This document shows positions 1 to 6,882 of a stretch of 64,000 nucleotides of DNA, one piece after another; positions within the stretch are counted from its first letter, which is position 1, and the number at the start of each line of letters is the position of its first letter. Source of the stretch: Xylanibacter ruminicola Ga6B6 (lineage in GTDB: Bacteria; Bacteroidota; Bacteroidia; Bacteroidales; Bacteroidaceae); the NCBI RefSeq assembly GCF_000687715.1, contig NZ_JHXD01000012.1, forward strand, positions 1-64,000, in the 5' to 3' direction. Position numbers and translations under genes: made by a program. Below the pieces are notes generated by a model that saw only the letters and a list, made by a program, of their open reading frames with translations, was not told where the DNA came from and searched no databases.

Positions 1-357
1 GCCACCGAGGGTCATAGCGTAGCACTGCCCGGTCTGGGTACTATGCGATTCGGATTGCGCGCCAAGAGCGTAGCCCAGGTTGACGAGGTGAAGGCCGGTC
101 TGATTTCGAGTCGACGCATTATCTTCACGCCCGACGTAGAGCTGAAGGAAGAGCTGGCCAAGACAGCGGTGCAGATTACCTGCTACGACCGCGATGGCAA
201 GGAGGTGAAGCGTGTGACCAGTACCGATGCAGGTACAGTTGAGGACAACGAGAACACCCAGCCAAGCAATCCTTCGACAGGTGGCAACACAGGTGGTAAC
301 ACCGGAGGCGGCAATCAGCCCAGCAACCCAGGTAGTGGCGGCTCAGACATGAACTAA
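1..357 (+). CDS. HU-related DNA-binding protein, 3' part
   Basis: The reading frame is open from base 1, so the start lies before the window; 118 codons are visible. The visible part begins with the end of an HU fold (GLGTMRFGLRAKS, then an ISSRRIIFTPD stretch) and matches what is known of the Bacteroidota 'HU-related, histone-like' family, which is longer than true HU. The protein then runs into a low-complexity tail rich in Gly, Asn, Thr, Ser and Pro, with GGNTGG-type repeats, and ends SGGSDMN. The tail is typical of this family and is probably disordered. A 33-codon smalltalk gene follows 15 bases downstream, the usual neighbour. Role inferred: nucleoid-associated DNA binding. It is distinct from the canonical 91-residue HU at 59895-60170. 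Confidence 0.85.
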   Translation, partial: ATEGHSVALPGLGTMRFGLRAKSVAQVDEVKAGLISSRRIIFTPDVELKEELAKTAVQITCYDRDGKEVKRVTSTDAGTVEDNENTQPSNPSTGGNTGGNTGGGNQPSNPGSGGSDMN

Positions 358-372
358 GCAAGGAGGTGAGTT

Positions 373-474
373 ATGAGCAAGAAAGAAACCCTGAAGTTCA
401 TCATCCAGATGATTGCGAGTATCGCAACTGCGATTGTAACGGCACTGGGAGCTACCAGTTGCATGGGACTCTAA
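373..474 (+). CDS. Smalltalk mini-protein
   Basis: This is a 33-residue ORF starting MSKKETLKFIIQMIAS, with a strong AGGAGG ribosome site just upstream. It has a short charged N-terminus, one hydrophobic segment (about residues 9-27) and ends SCMGL. This pattern and its place directly after an HU-related gene fit the Bacteroidota 'smalltalk' protein family, whose function is unknown. The Cys near the end follows Thr-Ser and could suggest a lipobox, but the protein would then have almost no mature part. A terminator follows at once, so it is the last gene of its transcript. Confidence 0.8.
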   Translation: MSKKETLKFIIQMIASIATAIVTALGATSCMGL

Positions 475-477
475 GAA

Positions 478-516
478 AAGCCCTCAGGTTTCAAAGCGAA
501 GCCTGAGGGTATTTTA
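478..516 (+). terminator. Intrinsic terminator after smalltalk gene
   Basis: An 11-base stem pairs 481-491 (CCCTCAGGTTT) with 499-509 (AAGCCTGAGGG), with one G-U pair, followed by ATTTTATAAT. It lies 6 bases after the smalltalk stop codon. Confidence 0.8.
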
Positions 517-542
517 TAATTAGAAAGTTTTTCTAAAAAATC

Positions 543-573
543 TTGCAAAGTTCAAATAATCTTTTTATCTTTG
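543..573 (+). promoter_or_regulatory. Promoter of toxin-antitoxin pair
   Basis: The -7 box TATCTTTG lies at 566-573, with TTG at 543-545 as the -33 element, about 20 bases upstream. This is the Bacteroidota consensus. The antitoxin start at 593 lies about 13 bases after the expected transcription start. Confidence 0.7.
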
Positions 574-592
574 CGCCATAAATTAAAACGTA

Positions 593-889
593 ATGGAAAA
601 AAAAAGATATCCAACAATCGAAGAGGAAAGCAATACCAACATGGCATGCGAACCTGCAACTGCGGCCGCAAGCGTTGCTTCGAACTCAGTAGATGGCATA
701 ACTGCCGTTCACGACTGGATTGACGACCTGTGTTGGGATCAGTATCCCATCATTGGCCCATCGTCGGAATCAGAGGCTATAGAGAGTATAGACAAGTTTG
801 AAGAGAACTTGAGAAACGGACAGGTACATTGGACTTCTTCTGAGGAGTTTGATAGACAGCTTTTTGAGGAATATCCATGGTTAAGATAG
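593..889 (+). CDS. Putative antitoxin of type II toxin-antitoxin pair
   Basis: This 98-residue acidic protein has an Ala/Ser-rich stretch around residues 20-33 and an acidic C-terminal half (SESEAIESIDKFEENL). I recognise no named DNA-binding domain. It is called an antitoxin because of its position: it precedes a RelE/ParE-like gene and overlaps it by 13 bases, the usual translationally coupled arrangement. Its own promoter lies 20 bases upstream. The acidic C-terminus would suit wrapping around a basic toxin. The family assignment is inference from context. Confidence 0.6.
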   Translation: MEKKRYPTIEEESNTNMACEPATAAASVASNSVDGITAVHDWIDDLCWDQYPIIGPSSESEAIESIDKFEENLRNGQVHWTSSEEFDRQLFEEYPWLR

Positions 890-1200
890 AATGGAGTGAC
901 GAGGCACGATTGGCCTTCAGAACACACTTAAGAAACGCGAAATTAGAATTCGGAGAATCAACCGCCAAAAGATGGCTTAAAGAGAGGAAAGATATAGAAT
1001 GGCGCCTACAGCGCTTCCCTGAATCGTATCCCCCCGAAGAATTATTGTTAGGCAGAACCATCCTATATCGGCGTTGCCACCTTATGAACAAGCGCTTCAA
1101 GTTCGTATATTTTTACGACGAAAAAGAAGACACTATTCGTATAGTAAACATCTGGGATACACGAATGAATCCCAAAACTCTAATCAAAAGTATTAGATAA
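877..1200 (+). CDS. RelE/ParE-family toxin
   Basis: This 107-residue basic protein has the RelE/ParE layout: an N-terminal strand and helix (KIEWSDEARLAFRTHL), a helix with WLKE and a W-R-L-Q-x-F-P segment typical of ParE-like proteins, a middle strand (LLLGRTILYRRCHL), then FKFVYFYDEKEDTIRIVNIWDTRMNP, the usual final strands with the WDTRMNP-type ending. Members are mRNA endonucleases or gyrase poisons; which one this is cannot be told from sequence. The start overlaps the antitoxin stop, implying coupled translation. A terminator follows. Confidence 0.82.
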   Translation: MVKIEWSDEARLAFRTHLRNAKLEFGESTAKRWLKERKDIEWRLQRFPESYPPEELLLGRTILYRRCHLMNKRFKFVYFYDEKEDTIRIVNIWDTRMNPKTLIKSIR

Positions 1201-1236
1201 TCGTTTAGCCGACAAACATTTTCTTTAGAAAATAAA

Positions 1237-1276
1237 CAGAGGATGCTCAAAAGCGGGCATCCTCTGATTATTATTT
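1237..1276 (+). terminator. Terminator after toxin gene
   Basis: A 10-base perfect stem pairs 1237-1246 (CAGAGGATGC) with 1257-1266 (GCATCCTCTG), followed by ATTATTATTT. It lies 36 bases after the toxin stop. The 170 bases after it, up to the PrsW gene, hold nothing I can name. Confidence 0.75.
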
Positions 1277-1440
1277 AGGGTTGTGATTTACTACTTTCCT
1301 GCAGCGCCTCTTATTTTACTTTGTAGTGTTGGGTAGACGGGTATCCGATTCGTTCATCACCATCCTCGGGAGTAATGATTTTTCCCTGTCTGTAAATGCT
1401 GAGTTTTTTTTATGTTGTACCTAACTATCTATTAGAACTT

Positions 1441-2139
1441 TTAATTTTTGTCTTTTTCGACAAGTGCTAACACCTTAGCTTGAGCACGCTTGTGCATCTT
1501 AATACAGAAATAAATCAGAACCACAAAGCCAATGCCTCCAACGTATGGATTGACCAGACTCGCCATAGCGAGGGCATCATAAACACCATGAGCCATAACT
1601 GGTGCTAATAACACACATATAGCAACCTTTGGCGAGCGATTAACGAAGTGATATACCGAGTAGTAATATCCCATCAGCACAGCAAAAGCATAATGTCCAG
1701 GTACAGCCAACAGCGCACGACTAATAGCTACAGATGCCCAATCATCATGACTGAACACGTATGATATGTTTTCAACCGCAGCAAAACCTAATCCCACACA
1801 GACTGCATAAACTATTCCATCAAAATGCTCATCAAAGAAAGGATTCTTCTTCAATACCATCCATAGCGCAAGCAACTTAAAGCTCTCCTCTGGTATGGCT
1901 GCCACCAGAAAAGCCATTGCCGTGGTATCAACGAGTGTAGTTGGCGAGCCATTCTCGCCAAACAGCATCAACCCTATTATTTTTTCTACCACTATCACTG
2001 GAATAATAATCCCAATTCCCCACGAAACAGCCTTCATCAACATATACGTGGGTTCTTTCTGTGTATCCTTCTTCCAGATATACAGCAGCAATAATACCGC
2101 TGGCAGAAGCGAAGCTATCAGCATTATGATTATATTCAT
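1441..2139 (-). CDS. PrsW-family intramembrane metalloprotease
   Basis: This 232-residue membrane protein has about seven hydrophobic segments. The PrsW/CAAX-protease-like motifs are visible: an EESFK pair of glutamates at about residue 84, FAAVENISYVF with conserved Glu and Asn, a His in VPGHYAF and a His in HGVYDAL. In the family these residues bind zinc in the membrane. Known members cleave anti-sigma factors or act on membrane substrates; the target here is unknown. The gene lies 61 bases downstream of the membrane protein gene at 2201-3457 on the same strand, so the two are probably co-transcribed and that neighbour may be functionally linked. Confidence 0.85.
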   Translation of the reverse strand: MNIIIMLIASLLPAVLLLLYIWKKDTQKEPTYMLMKAVSWGIGIIIPVIVVEKIIGLMLFGENGSPTTLVDTTAMAFLVAAIPEESFKLLALWMVLKKNPFFDEHFDGIVYAVCVGLGFAAVENISYVFSHDDWASVAISRALLAVPGHYAFAVLMGYYYSVYHFVNRSPKVAICVLLAPVMAHGVYDALAMASLVNPYVGGIGFVVLIYFCIKMHKRAQAKVLALVEKDKN

Positions 2140-2200
2140 TACCTAATTAGTGAAATTATACACGTTATCTTGCGAATAATCTCATGTATTGCAAAATTCC

Positions 2201-3457
2201 TTACGATTCATCTGTATCTTTATTGTTCTGAACATCCTCGTTAATCTTAACTATATCACAACATTCTTTTATATCTTCAGTATTGCCGTTATTAATTTCG
2301 CTTCTAATTCCATCAATTGTTTCACCATCATTTATTATGTTACCTTGTATTTTATTATGATTATCAGAAGACATATCGTCCCTTTGGAGAGATAGAGCTT
2401 GAGACTCTATATTTAAAGGAGCAGTGGAATTCCGTTCAATATTATTAAAGGTTTTATCCTTTCTTACAGAAATTCGCCTCCACCTCTTGCGCTTATATTT
2501 TCTATTCAAATTTCTTAATTTAATAACCAACTGAACAAACACGTCTAATCCAAAGGCTATTAATACCCCCATCCAGACATTGTCTCGTATCTCTTTTCTA
2601 CGATTATTATTAACAGCATCTAAATCCTCTGCATAGATGGTAAGTCCAGTGTTATAAATAGCACTTATTTTAGCCGAATCATAATATTGGATATAGCCTC
2701 CAATTAAAAAATCCGGAGTTGGAATAATAGTCTGATAAACAAATTGTTTTGTTGATACGGGTGGATTATAAGTATTATCGAGTGAGTCTAGAGAAATAAT
2801 CAATGAGCCTTGACGTGGAGTTACTCGTCCATAATTTTGATTTAGGCTCATTTTAATATTGTAATAAAAAACCTTGTCTGTCTCGTCACTTAAATCATTA
2901 CTGCAAAACTGCAAAGAAGATGCTTTAAAATCAGGAGGTATTGGCATTGTAATAATAGCATTTTGGAGAACTTCAACAGAAAACGCTCGTGCAGAATCAT
3001 ATAAAACCTCACATCGCTCAGACAATGTAGTCATTTTTGATTTATATGGAAACCTGTTAACTGTTACAATATATGCCGTATCAGGACTGCCTAAAGTATC
3101 ACAAATTTGCACACTAATTAAATCTTTGTACCTGTTATTAGTCCCACTTTTAACTCTCTCATCGTTAAGTTTTATTACAACATCGACACTTCCCGGTCTC
3201 CAAGATGAATTATAGTTATTATTCACCTGCGAAATATCAACTCCAATGTAATGTAAAACAATGTTCGTTTTCTCGAACATTGCCTGATACATAAACCATC
3301 CAATAACCAACAGAACTAATAAAAGCAATAAATGCAAACCGCCAAAAGATAACGATTTGCCCAGAATCTTAAAGAAGCTACATGTCAGCAGCCTCACGAT
3401 ATAATTATCGTAAAAACGCTTTATCTTAACGAGCATCCTTAATATTCTAACTTTCAT
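2201..3457 (-). CDS. Membrane protein of unknown function
   Basis: This 418-residue protein was not recognised. It has a basic cytoplasmic N-terminus, a transmembrane segment at about residues 39-61 (a Leu-rich run), a large extracytoplasmic region to about residue 290, a second transmembrane segment (MGVLIAFGLDVFVQLVI) and a basic, then acidic, hydrophilic tail that would be cytoplasmic. The coding region is clearly richer in A+T than most neighbours (many AAT, ATA, TTA codons), suggesting acquisition from elsewhere. A promoter (TATCTTTG on the minus strand at 3502-3495) lies 38 bases upstream. The PrsW-type protease follows in the same direction. Confidence 0.7.
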   Translation of the reverse strand: MKVRILRMLVKIKRFYDNYIVRLLTCSFFKILGKSLSFGGLHLLLLLVLLVIGWFMYQAMFEKTNIVLHYIGVDISQVNNNYNSSWRPGSVDVVIKLNDERVKSGTNNRYKDLISVQICDTLGSPDTAYIVTVNRFPYKSKMTTLSERCEVLYDSARAFSVEVLQNAIITMPIPPDFKASSLQFCSNDLSDETDKVFYYNIKMSLNQNYGRVTPRQGSLIISLDSLDNTYNPPVSTKQFVYQTIIPTPDFLIGGYIQYYDSAKISAIYNTGLTIYAEDLDAVNNNRRKEIRDNVWMGVLIAFGLDVFVQLVIKLRNLNRKYKRKRWRRISVRKDKTFNNIERNSTAPLNIESQALSLQRDDMSSDNHNKIQGNIINDGETIDGIRSEINNGNTEDIKECCDIVKINEDVQNNKDTDES

Positions 3458-3494
3458 AACACTCTATTTCGTCTTTCTACTATTTTTATGTCCG

Positions 3495-3502
3495 CAAAGA
3501 TA
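3495..3502 (-). promoter_or_regulatory. Promoter -7 box for membrane protein gene
   Basis: TATCTTTG read on the minus strand, with a TTTG at 3522-3519 as a candidate -33 element. It sits correctly for transcription of the gene that starts at 3457. Confidence 0.6.
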
Positions 3503-3642
3503 AACAAAAATTTCTTTCAAACAAGTATTTCTGGCATTTTTCGATCGATTTCTCTGAAAAAATTTGGTGGATTCAGGGAAAATATCTACATTTGCCCCCA
3601 GAAAACATAATTCTATCATAAAACAAATAATTTGAAGCAAAA

Positions 3643-3717
3643 ATGAAAAGAATGACAATGGTTGCAAACAGTTGCCGAGCGGTACTTATTTGTGCCTTGT
3701 CTCTCGTGCGTCTTTGA
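3643..3717 (+). CDS. Possible leader peptide, 24 residues
   Basis: ATG at 3643 opens a 24-codon ORF (MKRMTMVANSCRAVLICALS, then VRL) ending with TGA at 3715. It begins about 40 bases after the expected transcription start. The stop codon sits at the base of a stem-loop (8-base stem around 3713-3731, loop TAC). This geometry is what a leader peptide that tunes downstream expression would show. No conserved run of a single regulatory amino acid is present, so the signal is unknown. Confidence 0.4.
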   Translation: MKRMTMVANSCRAVLICALSLVRL

Positions 3718-3731
3718 GGCTACGCCTCGAA
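3713..3731 (+). promoter_or_regulatory. Stem-loop after leader ORF
   Basis: GAGGC pairs with GCCTC around a TAC loop, extended by three further pairs including one G-U. There is no T-run, so it is not a standard terminator. It overlaps the stop codon of the 24-codon ORF. Confidence 0.5.
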
Positions 3732-3920
3732 GTATGGCTCATGCGTTCTTTGACATTTTGCTACAATTGTTTGAATAATGTGATAGAGTGACCCCACAAA
3801 GGATGACTTTACATAAACTTAGGTGAGTACGCAAGCGTGCTTGCCTATAAACTCTTGCGCCCCATACCAAGGGGCTTATACCTTAGTTACCATTTTTATT
3901 TTAGAACCATTTTTATTCTT

Positions 3921-5582
3921 ATGAACCGTAATTTTAATAGACTTATCAACGATTTTAGAAATCAGACTTATCTTACTATCTGGAAGCACATGAACGCTAT
4001 GGCGGTAAACTATGCCGTCTACTCTAATCGGATAAAGGGCTTTGCCCCGTACTTAAACAACTGTGACATATATATTTATGCCGACTCGATGAACATGGTG
4101 GTGGTATGCGTTGACTGCAACAAGCACACCCAGAAGCAATGTTACGAAGAGACCCAGAACATCGACATGATGATATACGAACCAGGCTACGAACCTCGCG
4201 AAAGCACTGTGTGGAAGCTGAAGCAGACGATGGACATCATGAAGAGTCGACTGATAAAATCCCAGGCTAGTCTGAAGGTTTACGGCATTCTGCTGACGGA
4301 GGATGCCATCAATAACGCTTTCGAGCTGGAGGATGATTGGGAAAAGAACAACATCAAGGTGATTAGTAACTGCAGTAACCTGAAACTGCGCAGAGCTGGA
4401 GTGAACGATGACGACGACCTTGCTGGCAAGGTTTACTTCGACATTGTAACCGACGAAAGTATTGATGCCAAGCCCGATCCAAAACCCGAGAGCGAAGATG
4501 AGGAGTTTAACGAGTTTGAACAGATGCTCTACGACTTTGTGAACGACAAGCTAGAGGATAATGATGGTGTGTTTGGAGTGATGGCCAGAGACTGTGCAAC
4601 CGAGGACACAGAGGAATCTCCCGCAGAAGAACCAGAACCTCAGGAGCCACAGGAGCCTGAGACTCCTACGACCAAGAGCGAGACGATTGACCAGAATCTG
4701 GGGCTGAGCGTCGACATCGAGATACTCGACCCCATCGACAACCCTCGCGAGGAACTCGACAAGCTCATAGGCTGTGGTGATATCAAGCGACGTATGGACG
4801 AACTGGTGGCACTAACCACTTACAACAAGACCATGCAAGAGCTGTTCCCTAACAGCAAGCAGCACGAGGTTTCGCTGCATAGTGTGTTCCTAGGTCGTCC
4901 TGGTACTGGCAAGACTACCGTCTGCAAGATTTTCGGTTCGCTACTGCATCAGGCAGGCGCCTTGTCCAAGGGCCATGTGGTGCTTTGCGATCGCGGTACG
5001 TTTATCGGAACTCTGTGGGGTGATGAGGAGCGCTCTGTACGTCAGGTTCTGGAAAAAGCCAAAGGCGGTGTGCTGATGATCGACGAGGCCTATCTGCTGA
5101 ATAGCCGGAACGAAAACGACCCGGGAAGGCTGGTGCTGCAACTGCTGATGAACATACTGGCTGATGAGAGTCAGCGCGACATCGCAGTAGTGCTCTGTGG
5201 ATATAAAGACCAGATGCAGAAGCTGTTGGAAACGAATCCCGGCCTACAGTCGCGATTCCCCAACAAGTTTGAGTTTCAGGACTTTAGCGTGGATGAACTG
5301 CTAGAGATAACTCAGACACGCATCAGAGACTTCGAGTATCGTTTTACCGATCAGGCTTGGGAGAAGTATCGCGGCATGCTGAATCAGGCATATCAGGTTC
5401 GCGACCCACAGACATGGGGCAACGCCCGATTTGTGGCCAATCAGCTGGAGCGCATCTACATGCAACACGCCACAAGATGTGTGCTGCAAAAGCCAGAGGA
5501 CAAACAAGAATGGCGCCAGCTTACAGCTGACGACATCGTGCCCATTGAGGTGGCCCGCCCCAAAGCTAAGATTGGTTTTTAA
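3921..5582 (+). CDS. AAA+ ATPase, CbxX/SpoVK-like
   Basis: The start chosen is ATG at 3921, giving 553 residues beginning MNRNFNRLINDF; upstream in-frame codons back to 3837 fall in the leader and look non-coding. Residues 1-190 form a domain I do not recognise, followed by an acidic Glu/Pro-rich linker (about 190-265). The AAA+ domain follows: Walker A GRPGTGKTT near residue 325, Walker B VLMIDEAYLL near 383, sensor 1 around VVLCGYKDQM and an arginine-finger region LQSRFPNKFEF. This order matches the CbxX/CfqX/SpoVK group, ring ATPases that remodel other proteins. The stop is 7 bases from the stop of the convergent HlyD gene. Confidence 0.8.
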   Translation: MNRNFNRLINDFRNQTYLTIWKHMNAMAVNYAVYSNRIKGFAPYLNNCDIYIYADSMNMVVVCVDCNKHTQKQCYEETQNIDMMIYEPGYEPRESTVWKLKQTMDIMKSRLIKSQASLKVYGILLTEDAINNAFELEDDWEKNNIKVISNCSNLKLRRAGVNDDDDLAGKVYFDIVTDESIDAKPDPKPESEDEEFNEFEQMLYDFVNDKLEDNDGVFGVMARDCATEDTEESPAEEPEPQEPQEPETPTTKSETIDQNLGLSVDIEILDPIDNPREELDKLIGCGDIKRRMDELVALTTYNKTMQELFPNSKQHEVSLHSVFLGRPGTGKTTVCKIFGSLLHQAGALSKGHVVLCDRGTFIGTLWGDEERSVRQVLEKAKGGVLMIDEAYLLNSRNENDPGRLVLQLLMNILADESQRDIAVVLCGYKDQMQKLLETNPGLQSRFPNKFEFQDFSVDELLEITQTRIRDFEYRFTDQAWEKYRGMLNQAYQVRDPQTWGNARFVANQLERIYMQHATRCVLQKPEDKQEWRQLTADDIVPIEVARPKAKIGF

Positions 5583-5589
5583 ACCCACG

Positions 5590-6873
5590 TTATACGTTGT
5601 GATGGAAGATGTACTGCAGGGGCTGGATGATGCGGACGGCAAGGCTGATATCCTCGGTGATGACCTCGGCCTGACCGCTCAACTCGCCTGTGAAGCGCAG
5701 TTCACGGCCAACGGTGGTGTGCAGGCCCTGGGGCAGCGTGATGGTGGCCACATACACATCTTGATTGGCAACAGCCGAAAGACTGCTTACGGTGCCACGC
5801 AGATAGCCGAACTCGAGATAGGGATAGCCATCGAGCATGATGTTTACACGCTGGCCTTCCTTGACCTTACCAAAGCGTGTGGCTGGCAGAAGCACCTTGC
5901 CCACAAAGTGGGATTTGCGCGACTCGACAACGGAGAAGATATGCTGGCCCGTAGCGATATTCTGATTGACCGCCCACACATTGGTGTACGACAGCTTGCC
6001 CGAGGCGGGGGCCACGAGGGCGTAGAGATGCTCCCACTGACCAATGGACACCTTGAGGGTGTTGAGCGCCGACTGCAGCGTGGCGGTAACGTGCTGCATA
6101 TCCTGCTGGTACTGCACCTGAAGTTCGGCCAGACGATTATCGGTCTGGGCAATGCTAAGCTGGGTTTCGGATATGTCGGTACGAACCTGCTCGACAGAGA
6201 GCTGGGCCGAGATCAACGCGCGCTGACTCTCCTCCATTTCGGCATCGGAAGTGAGCTTGCGCTCGTGCAGGCTTTTCTCGCGGTCGCGATCGTGTTTCAC
6301 CAGATCGGCTTGCTGCTGACTCATTTCAAGCTGGCGCTTAAGATTACCTTCGTGGCGCAGCAACGAGGCGTATTCTTTCTGGGCCGACAGAATCTGCTGG
6401 CGGTAGATATTGAGGCGAACGGCCTGATTGTAGTTGACGACGGCATCGCAGAACTGATTATAGGCATCCTGCACCACACCCAGGCGCAACGACTGATCGG
6501 CAGCGAAGGGGATGGGCTCGCCACAAACCGACAGCTTGCCGACGGCTTGTTTCACGCTCACCACATCATCGGTATTGGCGGTATTCTCGATCACAGCGAT
6601 GATGGCACCTTTTGATACCTGCTGACCATCGGGCAGGCGAAGTTCCTGCAAGCGACCATCGGAACGGGCCACAATGCGATTGGGAGGGGTATCGCCCGTG
6701 ACAACCACCCTACCCTGCACCACGTCGGGATAACGGAAAATAAAACTGCCAATGATGACCAGCGCCACCACAGCGGCAATGACGGTAATACCATGTCGTA
6801 CCAACGACGAGGGCGGGCGTGAGATGATGTCCTGCACCTCCTCGCTATGTAATTCTATCTTATCCTCTTCCAT
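5590..6873 (-). CDS. HlyD-family adaptor of peptide exporter
   Basis: This 427-residue protein has a short cytoplasmic N-terminus, one transmembrane segment at about residues 30-48, a biotinyl-lipoyl-like half (VARSDGRLQELRLPDGQQVSKG), a long coiled-coil hairpin (about 165-275, rich in Gln, Glu, Leu, Lys), the second lipoyl half (ASGKLSY) and a beta-barrel region. This is the membrane-fusion-protein plan that links an inner-membrane ABC exporter to an outer-membrane channel. The gene starts 9 bases after the stop of the C39 ABC transporter and is surely its partner. No TolC-type channel is encoded next to it, so a shared one is presumably used. Confidence 0.9.
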   Translation of the reverse strand: MEEDKIELHSEEVQDIISRPPSSLVRHGITVIAAVVALVIIGSFIFRYPDVVQGRVVVTGDTPPNRIVARSDGRLQELRLPDGQQVSKGAIIAVIENTANTDDVVSVKQAVGKLSVCGEPIPFAADQSLRLGVVQDAYNQFCDAVVNYNQAVRLNIYRQQILSAQKEYASLLRHEGNLKRQLEMSQQQADLVKHDRDREKSLHERKLTSDAEMEESQRALISAQLSVEQVRTDISETQLSIAQTDNRLAELQVQYQQDMQHVTATLQSALNTLKVSIGQWEHLYALVAPASGKLSYTNVWAVNQNIATGQHIFSVVESRKSHFVGKVLLPATRFGKVKEGQRVNIMLDGYPYLEFGYLRGTVSSLSAVANQDVYVATITLPQGLHTTVGRELRFTGELSGQAEVITEDISLAVRIIQPLQYIFHHNV

Positions 6874-6882
6874 ATTTTTCTA

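Larger units (their letters stand above)
3587..3920 (+). promoter_or_regulatory. Promoter and 330-base leader of AAA ATPase gene
   Basis: A -7 box TACATTTG lies at 3587-3594. Between it and the ATPase start at 3921 there is an unusually long leader. It contains a 24-codon ORF (3643-3717), a stem-loop right behind that ORF's stop, and an A+T-rich run with two copies of CCATTTTTATT just before the start codon. The long leader suggests control after initiation, such as attenuation or control of translation. That role is inference. Confidence 0.5.

Noticed and set aside
3464-3667. 67-codon minus-strand ORF between the membrane protein gene and the ATPase leader
   Set aside because: It overlaps two divergent promoters and has no recognisable protein features.
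5431-6615. Long plus-strand ORF (394 codons) opposite the HlyD gene
   Set aside because: It is antisense to a convincing HlyD-family gene, lacks a start signal and shows no domain.
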